Below, piece after piece: positions 24,442 through 31,972 of a stretch of 64,000 bases of DNA. The stretch's first letter is position 1; each line of letters opens with the position of its first letter. The position numbers and the translations under genes were made by a program. The notes beneath the pieces are model-generated. The model was not told the DNA's origin, searched no databases, and saw only the letters and a program-made list of their open reading frames with translations. This DNA is from Flavobacterium fluviale (GTDB lineage Bacteria > Bacteroidota > Bacteroidia > Flavobacteriales > Flavobacteriaceae), in contig NZ_CP030261.1 in assembly GCF_003312915.1 (NCBI RefSeq), positions 4,650,001-4,714,000 on the forward strand, read 5' to 3'.

Positions 24442-24454
24442 GTGAATTCGTGGC
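24442..24454 (+). repeat. Right-hand direct repeat GTGAATTCGTGGC that supplies the start of the next gene
   Basis: Identical to 24033-24045. The GTG at 24450-24452, used as start codon by the nucleotidyltransferase gene, lies inside it. Confidence 0.75.
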
Positions 24455-25883
24455 TATACAGACAAATTATAAAACTGCTTTACAAAACAAAATTTTCGAT
24501 ATTATTTCGAAAGCATCAAAAGAACTTAATGTTGACAGTTACGTTATTGGCGGATTTGTTCGCGATTTGCTTTTAAATCGAGGTTCTAAAAAAGATATCG
24601 ACGTTGTAGCAGTTGGAAGCGGTATTGAACTGGCTTTGAAAGTTTCTGAATTACTTCCTAAAAACCCAAAAGTTCAGGTTTTTAAAACTTACGGAACAGC
24701 AATGCTTCGTTTTGAAGATACGGATATTGAATTTGTTGGAGCGAGGAAAGAGTCTTACAATTTTGACAGCCGAAATCCGATTGTAGAAAACGGAACACTT
24801 CAAGACGATCAAAACCGTCGTGATTTTACCATAAATGCTTTGGCTCTATCTTTAAATGAAAATAATTTTGGAGATCTTTTAGATCCATTTGGCGGATTAA
24901 TAGATCTGGAAAACAAAACAATAAAGACACCTTTGGATCCAGACATTACCTATTCTGATGATCCTTTGCGAATGCTGCGCGCGATTCGTTTTGCGACACA
25001 ATTAAATTTTGAGATTGAAGAAAACTCGCTAAATGCCATCACCAAAAATGCTGAACGCATTAAAATAATTTCTGGCGAAAGAATAGTAGATGAATTAAAT
25101 AAAATTCTTTCTACAGATAAGCCTTCAATCGGATTTTTACTTTTATATAAAACTGGACTTTTGGATATTATTTTACCTGAATTAACAGCGTTGAATCAGG
25201 TAGAAGAAATTGAAGGTCATACGCATAAAAACAACTTTTACCACACACTCGAAGTTGTCGATAATATTTGTCCAAATACTGATGATGTTTGGTTACGCTG
25301 GTCGGCTTTATTGCATGATATTGGAAAAGCACCAACAAAACGTTTCACTAAAAAACAAGGATGGACTTTTCATGGCCATGAATTTCTAGGCGGTAAAATG
25401 GCTAAGAAAATATTCGAACGTTTACACATGCCTTTGAACCACAAAATGAAATTTGTGCAAAAAATGGTTATTATGAGTTCGCGCCCTATTGTTTTGGCGC
25501 AGGATATTGTGACCGATAGCGCAGTTCGTCGTTTGGTTTTTGATGCTGGCGAAGATGTAGAGAATTTAATGACTTTATGCGAGGCAGATATTACAACCAA
25601 AAATCCATCGAAATTTAAAAAATATCACAAGAATTTCGAAATCGTCCGTAAGAAAATTGTTGAAGTAGAAGAACGTGATCATGTTCGTAATTTTCAACCG
25701 CCAATTTCCGGCGAAGAAATTATGGAAATGTTTGATTTAAAACCGTCAAGAGAAATCGGAATTTTAAAGGAAGCGGTAAAGGAAGCCATTTTAGAAGGCG
25801 ACATTCCGAATGAATATCAGGCAGCTTATGATTTTGTGATTAAAAGGGCAGCTAAATTGGGATTAAAAAAAGTAGAGAAATAA
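24450..25883 (+). CDS. CCA-adding enzyme / poly(A) polymerase family nucleotidyltransferase with HD domain
   Basis: A 477-aa class II nucleotidyltransferase that adds or repairs the tRNA 3' CCA end (tRNAs here lack an encoded CCA). The catalytic head has GGFVRDLLLNRGSKKDIDVV with the metal-binding D49-x-D51, then DDQNRRDFTINALAL and DPLRMLRAIRFATQL. An HD phosphohydrolase domain follows (LLHDIGKAPTKRF, around residue 290). No ATG is available near the beginning: the frame can start only at the GTG at 24450, which lies within a repeat flanking the GxxExxY gene. The start region therefore seems to have been rewritten by the repeat. Confidence 0.9.
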   Translation: MAIQTNYKTALQNKIFDIISKASKELNVDSYVIGGFVRDLLLNRGSKKDIDVVAVGSGIELALKVSELLPKNPKVQVFKTYGTAMLRFEDTDIEFVGARKESYNFDSRNPIVENGTLQDDQNRRDFTINALALSLNENNFGDLLDPFGGLIDLENKTIKTPLDPDITYSDDPLRMLRAIRFATQLNFEIEENSLNAITKNAERIKIISGERIVDELNKILSTDKPSIGFLLLYKTGLLDIILPELTALNQVEEIEGHTHKNNFYHTLEVVDNICPNTDDVWLRWSALLHDIGKAPTKRFTKKQGWTFHGHEFLGGKMAKKIFERLHMPLNHKMKFVQKMVIMSSRPIVLAQDIVTDSAVRRLVFDAGEDVENLMTLCEADITTKNPSKFKKYHKNFEIVRKKIVEVEERDHVRNFQPPISGEEIMEMFDLKPSREIGILKEAVKEAILEGDIPNEYQAAYDFVIKRAAKLGLKKVEK

Positions 25884-25897
25884 GTACTATTAATAAA

Positions 25898-26923
25898 ATG
25901 AAAAAAGAGAATAAATCAGTAATCATTTGGTTACTATCGGGCTGTGTTTTATTGTTTTTAATGGTTGTCGTGGGCGGAATCACGCGTTTAACCAATTCAG
26001 GTTTATCAATGACCGACTGGCATTTGGTAACAGATACTTTCCCGCCATTGTCAGAAGCAAAATGGAATGAAGCTTTTGAACAATACAAGAAATTTCCGGA
26101 GTATCAAAAAATCAATATTCACAACGATTTTCAATTAGCCGATTATAAATTTATTTATTTCTGGGAATGGTTTCACCGTTTTATTGGCCGAATCATTGGT
26201 TTGGTATTCTTTGTCCCGTTTGTTTATTTCTTAATCAGAAAAAAACTGGATCGCGCAACCATCAAAAAATGTGTTATTCTTTTGGCGATGGGAGGTTTCC
26301 AAGGATTTTTAGGATGGTTTATGGTGAGAAGCGGTTTGATTGATAATCCAGATGTGAGTCACTTTAGACTTTCATTACACTTAACTTTTGCTTTCATTAC
26401 ATTTGCTTATACGCTTTGGGTAGCTTTAGATTTAATCTATCCTGAAAAAAACAGCAGAATCAATATTCCGTTACGAAACATCGGGCGATTTGCTTTAGTG
26501 GCTTTACTAATCCAAATTATTTACGGTGGATTCGTAGCTGGATTAAATGCTGGATTAATTCACAATCACTGGCCATTAATGAGCGACGGGCAATTTATTC
26601 ATGATTCGGTTTACATTGAACAGCCAACATTAATTAAAAATCTTATTGAAGGAAAAAGCGGTGTTCAGTTTGTGCACAGAACTTTTGCTTATGTAGTAGT
26701 AGCTTTTATTCTATTTTTATATTACAAAAGCACCAAAATTTCGCTGACAAATACACAATCTAACGGAATTAAAACTCTTGTTGTTTTTGTTTTTATCCAA
26801 TTTTTATTGGGAGTTTTTACATTATTGTACAGCGTTCCATTGGCTTTAGGATTAATTCACCAGATTATGGCTTTTTTCCTTTTAAGCGCCATGACTTTTA
26901 CATTGCATAGATTGAGTAAATAA
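25898..26923 (+). CDS. ctaA: Heme A synthase (COX15/CtaA family)
   Basis: A 341-aa inner-membrane protein with about eight helices that oxidises heme O to heme A for cytochrome oxidase. Family features: VVVGGITRLTNSGLSMTDW in the first helix/loop, FWEWFHRFIGRIIGLVFF with a heme-ligand His, the GFQGFLGWFMVRSGL segment, SLHLTFAFITF with another His, YGGFVAGLNAGLIHNHWP, VQFVHRTFAYVVV and LIHQIMAFFLL. The inserted loop after LTNSG is the long COX15 type. It starts 14 bases after the nucleotidyltransferase gene and is possibly co-transcribed. Confidence 0.93.
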   Translation: MKKENKSVIIWLLSGCVLLFLMVVVGGITRLTNSGLSMTDWHLVTDTFPPLSEAKWNEAFEQYKKFPEYQKINIHNDFQLADYKFIYFWEWFHRFIGRIIGLVFFVPFVYFLIRKKLDRATIKKCVILLAMGGFQGFLGWFMVRSGLIDNPDVSHFRLSLHLTFAFITFAYTLWVALDLIYPEKNSRINIPLRNIGRFALVALLIQIIYGGFVAGLNAGLIHNHWPLMSDGQFIHDSVYIEQPTLIKNLIEGKSGVQFVHRTFAYVVVAFILFLYYKSTKISLTNTQSNGIKTLVVFVFIQFLLGVFTLLYSVPLALGLIHQIMAFFLLSAMTFTLHRLSK

Positions 26924-26948
26924 TGTATCTTCCATTAAAAAACGGAAG

Positions 26949-27470
26949 ATGAAAAAAGTATATTTTTTATTTTATATTCTATATGCTTGTTTTATATATG
27001 GTCAAAACGCATCTAATCCTCTGGTTATTTTTAATGGCAAAAATATAGGTTACAAGAATCCAGAAGATGTTTTGAAAACAATAAAAAAGCAAGACTTAGC
27101 TACCCTTGGAATTTTTAAGGGAGATACTGAAGACGCTCTAAAAAAATATGGTTCAAATTCTGGTGTAGTTGTAATTACAACCAAAAAATTTATTTTAGAT
27201 GCATTTTACAAAAATAATATCGAAAATTCCCCTTTAAAAAAGGAAATTCCAACGACCGATATTTTATCGAAAATTGGTATTATAGGAAGTAAGGCTGAAA
27301 ATAAAAATCAGCCTTATGAAGAACTTTCGAAATATATAAATATTGATCTTTCTGTAGATAGCGCCCTTAAAATCGCATCAATTACTTTTATAAAACCTGT
27401 TGATGCGGTTAAAATGAACAGTGAATGGAAATTTGGAGCTATAGAGATTATGTCAACTCTTGATAGATAA
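26949..27470 (+). CDS. Exported protein with TonB-plug-like segment, function unknown
   Basis: A 173-aa protein with a probable signal peptide (VYFLFYILYACFIYGQ, about 3-18). Its middle resembles the end of a TonB-receptor plug: ALKKYGSNSGVVVITTKKF matches the Y-G-x-x-(G)-V-V-x-I-T-T-K-K pattern, but no barrel follows. The rest (NPLVIFNGKNIGYKNPEDVL; KPVDAVKMNSEWKFGAIEIM) has no recognisable motif. Small plug-like proteins like this are found in Bacteroidota without known role. It lies 25 bases after ctaA and ends 1 base from the converging LytTR regulator gene. Confidence 0.6.
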   Translation: MKKVYFLFYILYACFIYGQNASNPLVIFNGKNIGYKNPEDVLKTIKKQDLATLGIFKGDTEDALKKYGSNSGVVVITTKKFILDAFYKNNIENSPLKKEIPTTDILSKIGIIGSKAENKNQPYEELSKYINIDLSVDSALKIASITFIKPVDAVKMNSEWKFGAIEIMSTLDR

Positions 27471-27471
27471 C

Positions 27472-28236
27472 CTATCCAAGCCAAGATTTAAAATCCTGCA
27501 CTTTTTCTCGGCTTACAATAACCTCATCCTCTCTATAAGTTGGCAGAATAACTTTTAAACGAGAATTGGTATACACCTGAATTTCTTTAATTGCTTTTAA
27601 CGGCACAATAAATTTTCTGCTTACGCGAAAGAAATCCTTTTTGTCTATTTCCTGCTCCAGAATTTCTAAAGTTGAATCGATCAAGTAATCCCGATTTTCG
27701 TAAGTGTGAATGTAAGTTCCCTTATTTTCGCTGAAAAAACATTCTATTTCTTCTGTGGTAATGACTTTTAAATGCTGTCCAATTTTAACTGTAAACCTCT
27801 TTTTATAGGTTTTCTCAAAAGGATTGGAAAGCATTTGGCGTATCTGCTCAAAGTCTAATTGCAGGTTTGAAGTTTCTGCTGCTTTTGGCATGCGAGTTTT
27901 AAATTTAGAAACAGCAGTTTCTAGATCATCTTCATCAATTGGTTTTAAAAGATAATCGATACTGTTCAATTTAAAAGCCTTAAGTGCATATTCATCATAA
28001 GCGGTGGTAAAAATAATAGCACTTTTTATATCTATTTTCTCAAAAATTTCAAATGACAAACCATCTGATAATTGGATATCCAGAAAAATTAAATCGGGAT
28101 GCGGATTATTCTCAAACCATTTAATAGATTCTTCAACCGAATGAAGCATTGTTTCTACCGTTACATCTAACTTTTCAAGTTTTCTCTGCAATAATCTTGC
28201 AGCTGGTTTTTCGTCTTCTATAATTAATGTGATCAT
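27472..28236 (-). CDS. LytTR-family response regulator
   Basis: A 254-aa response regulator: receiver domain about 1-120 with acidic pocket EDEKPAARLL and phosphoacceptor Asp53 in LIFLDIQLSDGLSF, the conserved Thr in IIFTTAYDEYALKAF and Lys in IDYLLKPIDEDDL. The C-terminal LytTR DNA-binding domain (about 150-254) includes FSENKGTYIHTYENRDYLID and FFRVSRKFIVPLKAI. It is the last gene of a seven-gene minus-strand run that begins with an exported protein and a LytS-type kinase, its evident partner. Four small 2TM-domain genes lie between kinase and regulator. Confidence 0.93.
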   Translation of the reverse strand: MITLIIEDEKPAARLLQRKLEKLDVTVETMLHSVEESIKWFENNPHPDLIFLDIQLSDGLSFEIFEKIDIKSAIIFTTAYDEYALKAFKLNSIDYLLKPIDEDDLETAVSKFKTRMPKAAETSNLQLDFEQIRQMLSNPFEKTYKKRFTVKIGQHLKVITTEEIECFFSENKGTYIHTYENRDYLIDSTLEILEQEIDKKDFFRVSRKFIVPLKAIKEIQVYTNSRLKVILPTYREDEVIVSREKVQDFKSWLG

Positions 28237-28275
28237 TTACTATAATGTCAAATTTGAAAAAATATTAATTCAAAG

Positions 28276-28656
28276 TTACTCCCATTTATTTTTATTTTCG
28301 GATTGTTTATCCATATATTTTTGAATTTTCTTTTCTTCCCAATCTGCACCAAAAAACCAATCTGAACTAAAAACTGATAATGCGTGCACCGCTATTCCTA
28401 TTCCCCAAAAAAATGCGGTTGAATACGTGTGCCATTCTGAAAGACTGCTGAAATCAAAACCGCCAATTACACTGTTTCTTGTTACACCAGATATTATAAT
28501 AATTGCATTTACAATAAGATAAGCCTTTAAATGCGAATAAAATCCTTTTATCTTTTTTACTTTTTTGTATGCTTTATTGTAATTCTCTTCTGAACTAAAT
28601 TCTTTTGAATATTCTGCCGCATATGCTTCGTACATATCTCTTCTAAAACGTCCCAT
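28276..28656 (-). CDS. 2TM-domain membrane protein (divergent copy)
   Basis: A 126-aa protein with the 2TM-domain layout: a charged N-terminal helix ending KKVKKIKGFYSHLKAYL, helix 1 (AYLIVNAIIIISGV), a longer loop than its neighbours, helix 2 (FFWGIGIAVHALSVF), then DWEEKKIQKYM and a lysine-rich tail ending KNKWE. The N-terminus is about 20 residues longer than in the other copies. It is the gene nearest the LytTR regulator. Function unknown; co-transcription with the kinase suggests a signalling role. Confidence 0.8.
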   Translation of the reverse strand: MGRFRRDMYEAYAAEYSKEFSSEENYNKAYKKVKKIKGFYSHLKAYLIVNAIIIISGVTRNSVIGGFDFSSLSEWHTYSTAFFWGIGIAVHALSVFSSDWFFGADWEEKKIQKYMDKQSENKNKWE

Positions 28657-28673
28657 AATCTTTTTATTTTAAA

Positions 28674-28979
28674 TTATTTCCACTTGTTTTTGTTCTGTTT
28701 TTCCTTTTCCATAAATTCCTTGATTTTTCTTTCTTCCCATTCTTTTCCTAAAGTTGGGAAAACTTCAAAAACCTTCAATCCATGAAAAACGACTCCTACA
28801 CCCCACCACAATAAAGGCCAGAAAAACCATAAATATTGGGGTGATGTATATAAATTGATAAAAATCAAAATTGCATTTACTAATACGTAGGCAACAAGGT
28901 TTCCATAAAATCCTTTTAAATTTTCAACCTTTTTTCTTGCTTGAATGTATCTTTCTTCTTCGTTATAATTCATTTCCAT
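28674..28979 (-). CDS. 2TM-domain membrane protein
   Basis: About 101 aa from the ATG at 28979 (MEMNYNEEERYIQARKK). An ATG at 28991 is in frame but overlaps the previous gene; the chosen start gives the same two-base spacing (stop, TC, ATGGAA) seen at the other junctions. Layout: charged helix with KKVENLKGFYGNLVAYV, helix 1 (YVLVNAILIFINLYTSPQY), helix 2 (FWPLLWWGVGVVFHGLKVF), then EWEERKIKEFMEKEKQNKNKWK. It is the copy closest to the family consensus. Function unknown. Confidence 0.82.
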   Translation of the reverse strand: MEMNYNEEERYIQARKKVENLKGFYGNLVAYVLVNAILIFINLYTSPQYLWFFWPLLWWGVGVVFHGLKVFEVFPTLGKEWEERKIKEFMEKEKQNKNKWK

Positions 28980-28981
28980 GA

Positions 28982-29311
28982 CTACTCCCATTTTTGTTTT
29001 TTATTTCTTTTTTCTAAAATGCTTTTTACTTTACGTACTTCCCAATCTTCATCAAAAATCTTAAAAGAAGCAAACACATCTATCGCTGAGCCAATGACAA
29101 CCGCTGCCCATAAAATCATTATTACACCATTTAACAAATTAATAGGGAATACATTTAGCGGCAATTGTGAGTATTCTTTTAAGAGATAAAGTATTAGAAC
29201 GATTGTGTAAATAAATAACTGTTTGTAAAAGGATTTAAGTTTAATAACTTTCCGACTTGCTAACTTCTGTAATTCAGATTGTTCTTTATCGAAATCATAT
29301 TTTGTTTCCAT
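28982..29311 (-). CDS. 2TM-domain membrane protein
   Basis: A 109-aa copy with KLKSFYKQLFIYTIVLILYL as first helix region, a second helix GVIMILWAAVVIGSAIDVF and the closing DWEVRKVKSILEKRNKKQKWE. It lacks the WFxWPLxxWGxGVxxHG core of its neighbours, so it is the most divergent in the second helix. Two bases separate it from the gene before it. Function unknown. Confidence 0.8.
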   Translation of the reverse strand: METKYDFDKEQSELQKLASRKVIKLKSFYKQLFIYTIVLILYLLKEYSQLPLNVFPINLLNGVIMILWAAVVIGSAIDVFASFKIFDEDWEVRKVKSILEKRNKKQKWE

Positions 29312-29313
29312 AT

Positions 29314-29616
29314 TTACTCCCAGGTTTTTCTAATTTTTTCTTTCTCTAGAATTTCTCTAATTTTTCTTTCTTCCCATTTTTTATTGAAAAAAGGCGGCAG
29401 GCTGAAAACTCTCAATCCGTGCAGAATAAGAGCCATTCCCCATCCCATCAAACACCATAAAAACCACATATACCCTGGAGAAGTCATCAGATTTACTACA
29501 ATCACAATTGGATTAGTTAGAAGATAAACGGTCAAATGTTCGTAAAACTCCTTTATTTCTTTTACTCTTTTCTGAGCATCATAATAACGTTCTGCTTCTG
29601 TAAAATCTTTTTCCAT
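29314..29616 (-). CDS. 2TM-domain membrane protein
   Basis: A 100-aa copy starting MEKDFTEAERYYDAQKRVKE, followed by IKEFYEHLTVYLLTNPIVIV (first helix), NLMTSPGYMWFLWCLMGWG and MALILHGLRVFSLPP (second helix region), and ending KKWEERKIREILEKEKIRKTWE. It starts two bases after the kinase stop codon. It has the same length as the 2TM unit fused to the kinase, from which it may have been duplicated. Function unknown. Confidence 0.82.
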   Translation of the reverse strand: MEKDFTEAERYYDAQKRVKEIKEFYEHLTVYLLTNPIVIVVNLMTSPGYMWFLWCLMGWGMALILHGLRVFSLPPFFNKKWEERKIREILEKEKIRKTWE

Positions 29617-29618
29617 GA

Positions 29619-30977
29619 TTATTTCCAGGTTTTTTGTTTGTTTTCTCTTTCTAGAATCTCTCTAATTTTTCTTTCCTCCCAATCTGAACTATAGCCAAAC
29701 ACCTTAAAAGCGTGCATTGTAATTCCAAATCCCCAGCCTAAAGCAGAAAACCAAAACCATTGAAATCCAGGTGAAAATCTTAGATTGATAAAAACTAAAA
29801 GCGGAATTACACAACAGTATGAAATTATATTTGCATAAAATCCCTTTAATTCTTCAACTCTTTTTTTGGCTCTATAATAAGCTTTCGCTTCATCGTTATA
29901 ATCTGCATTTGTATCCATAACACTAACTTGTTTTGTTAAAATTGGAATTTTAACCGTGAAATTTTTCTCGTCCTGCTCCACTTTCACTCTTCTATCGGTT
30001 ATAATTCCGTATCGATTGACAATATTCTGCAGTCCAACGCCTTGTCTGTCCTGCAGTACTTCTTTTTTCTGAAGATCATTTTGAATGGCTAAATAATCTT
30101 TATCAATAAATATTCTAATATGCAGCGGTTTTTGTTCACTTACCACATTATGTTTTACAGTGTTTTCAAGCAAAAGCTGTAAAGACAGCGGCACTACTTT
30201 GGCATCTGGATTTATGTTTTCTGCCGGCAGTTCGTAAAACAAACTGTTTTCGAAACGCATTTTTAGCAGATTCATATAGGTTTTTGCAAATGACAATTCA
30301 TCTTCAACCGAAACCAATTCTTTATCTTTTTGTTCTAAAACATATCTGTAGATTTTAGATAAAGAAGTTGTAAAACGTTGTGCATTATCTGGATTTTCTT
30401 CTATCAATGAACTTAAAACATTTAAGCTGTTAAAAAGAAAATGAGGATCGATTTGATTTTTTAAGCTTTCAAATTTCGCATTTGCTGTACCTGCAATAAT
30501 TTTCTGCTGCGTAATTTCAAATTTTGAAGCCCTTTTCCATTTTACCATAAAACTTCTAGCCTGCATAAAGGTCGAAACTCCTAAAGATAAAATGATGTAA
30601 AAAAGGTGCACCCATAACATTCTTGCTCCAAAAAACACCTCTAAGGTCACATTTTGCAAGACTACGAAAATAAAGTAGTTTATCCCTAAGACTACCGGAA
30701 CAGTATATAAGACGGTTACTAAGATTCCGTAATAAACTCTAAGATTGGTTTGTTCCAGCCAGTCCCATTTTTTATCCAGAAATACATTGATAAATCCGTT
30801 GCCGAAACCTAATCCAAAAGAATAGAGACAGCTTATAAAAAAGGTTAAAAGAACGTTTTTAACATTTAGATCATCTCCTAAACAAGCTGAAAATATTATT
30901 GCAAATACCATTGCAATCTTGAAACATGCTATAGTTCCATTTTTTAAATCAGAAAATGTAGTTCCATCATCTTTCAT
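29619..30977 (-). CDS. LytS-type sensor histidine kinase fused to a C-terminal 2TM domain
   Basis: A 452-aa membrane kinase. Residues 1-140 hold about four helices (VFAIIFSACLGDDL..., VLLTFFISCLYSFGLGFGNG, ILVTVLYTVPVVLGINYFIF, LWVHLFYIILSLGVS). The His_kinase domain has phospho-acceptor His179 in KNQIDPHFLFNSLNVLSS, the N-box LQLLLENTVKHN and the GVGLQNIVNRY G-box. At residue 354 an internal Met opens an in-frame 2TM unit (about 99 aa) with KKRVEELKGFYANIISY, FSPGFQWFWFSALGWGFG and a KQKTWK end. That unit starts exactly like the separate neighbouring 2TM genes, so the fusion looks like loss of the kinase stop codon. Its partner is the LytTR regulator. Confidence 0.9.
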   Translation of the reverse strand: MKDDGTTFSDLKNGTIACFKIAMVFAIIFSACLGDDLNVKNVLLTFFISCLYSFGLGFGNGFINVFLDKKWDWLEQTNLRVYYGILVTVLYTVPVVLGINYFIFVVLQNVTLEVFFGARMLWVHLFYIILSLGVSTFMQARSFMVKWKRASKFEITQQKIIAGTANAKFESLKNQIDPHFLFNSLNVLSSLIEENPDNAQRFTTSLSKIYRYVLEQKDKELVSVEDELSFAKTYMNLLKMRFENSLFYELPAENINPDAKVVPLSLQLLLENTVKHNVVSEQKPLHIRIFIDKDYLAIQNDLQKKEVLQDRQGVGLQNIVNRYGIITDRRVKVEQDEKNFTVKIPILTKQVSVMDTNADYNDEAKAYYRAKKRVEELKGFYANIISYCCVIPLLVFINLRFSPGFQWFWFSALGWGFGITMHAFKVFGYSSDWEERKIREILERENKQKTWK

Positions 30978-31000
30978 ATAATCAGCTTAGTTTATTTTTA

Positions 31001-31621
31001 TTATTTACAAGTTTTTTGAACTTCCAAAGCTCTTTCAATTCCCCATTTTGGAGCAAAAGCCGTTTCTGGTTTAAAAGTACCAAAAAGTTCAATAGCTTTA
31101 TCAACTTGCGCGCATAAAGGTTTTGTATCAACTCCTGTCCATTTGGCACCACCTAATTGAAAGTCTGCTTCACCAAAAACGGCTCTTGGATTGTTTGGAT
31201 TAAGCGCTTTTGCTTTCGCGTAAGCTTCCATCACTTTTCCGGAATATTTCATTCCGTTTGTCATTGGGTCTGCTACAACATATCCTGTATAAATTAAAGC
31301 CTGTAAAACATACAATTCCGAATTGCTTTGATCTTTAATCATTTCAATATCCAGTGCATCCTGCGCTTTCGTTAATAACAAATCTATTTTTGTTCTATCT
31401 TTTTCTGTAAAAACAGACAAAGTGTTTACCAGACCTACATAATAATTAGGCAGATAACTGTTTTTTTCTGCGCCTGCGATTCTTTCAAACATTGCAGAAG
31501 CTTCTGCATTTTTTCCTTCTTTCCAAAGCCCAAAAGCTTTAGTCATTCCTTGTTCAAATTGTGTTTGTGCAGATAATAAACTGCAGATAAATAATGTAAT
31601 AATGGTGATAATTTTGGTCAT
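31001..31621 (-). CDS. Exported protein with TPR-like helices
   Basis: A 206-aa exported protein: signal peptide about 1-18 (IITIITLFICSLLSAQ). The mature part is helical with TPR-like segments: FEQGMTKAFGLWKEGKNAEA, YLPNYYVGLVNTLSVFTE, LYVLQALIYTGYVV and a KALNPNNPRAVFGEADFQLG segment resembling TPR repeats. No catalytic motif is seen. It is the first gene of the run containing the LytS kinase, 23 bases upstream of it, and may be co-transcribed and act as a periplasmic partner; that is inference. Confidence 0.65.
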   Translation of the reverse strand: MTKIITIITLFICSLLSAQTQFEQGMTKAFGLWKEGKNAEASAMFERIAGAEKNSYLPNYYVGLVNTLSVFTEKDRTKIDLLLTKAQDALDIEMIKDQSNSELYVLQALIYTGYVVADPMTNGMKYSGKVMEAYAKAKALNPNNPRAVFGEADFQLGGAKWTGVDTKPLCAQVDKAIELFGTFKPETAFAPKWGIERALEVQKTCK

Positions 31622-31704
31622 GATTTCTTTGTTTTAATGGTTTAAATGTTTTGATTTACTAGGTTTCTAAGTTTTTTGTACTGATGATTAAAACTCTTTT
31701 TTTT

Positions 31705-31806
31705 AAGGTTCAAAGGTTCACAGCTGCAAAGGGACAAAGGTTTGGTTTTGATATTGTTACTATTCTTAAACTTTGAACCTTTGTCACTTTGCTTCTTTGT
31801 TCCTTT
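31705..31806. repeat. GGTTCAAAGG inverted repeat
   Basis: A left arm AAGGTTCAAAGGTTCACAGC... (31705-31740) and a right arm ACTTTGAACCTTTGTCAC... (31768-31806) that are inverse, imperfectly phased copies. The rest of 31622-31898 is AT-rich with nothing else recognisable; it must hold the promoter of the minus-strand operon. Confidence 0.65.
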
Positions 31807-31898
31807 CTAATTTATACTTCAAAAGTATTACGGATTTTACTCTTTTAAAATTAAATGATACTGAGTTGTTGATTTTTGATGATGAATTGTTTTTTTTG

Positions 31899-31963
31899 AG
31901 GTTCTGAGGTTCTGAGTGGCTAAGGCTCTAAGTTTTTCTTAGCGACTTAGAACCTCAGAACCT
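31899..31963 (-). terminator. GAACCTCAG hairpin, probable terminator of the TonB receptor gene
   Basis: AGGTTCTGAGGTTCTGAGTG (from 31899) to CTCTAAG pairs with CTTAGCGACTTAGAACC and TCAGAACCT (31938-31963), with a TTTTT loop. It lies 10 bases after the receptor stop codon and is followed on the minus strand by a run of T (AAAAAAAA region on the plus strand reads TTTTTTTT at 31890-31897 in inverse), consistent with a terminator-like hairpin. Confidence 0.6.
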
Positions 31964-31972
31964 TTTTATCTT

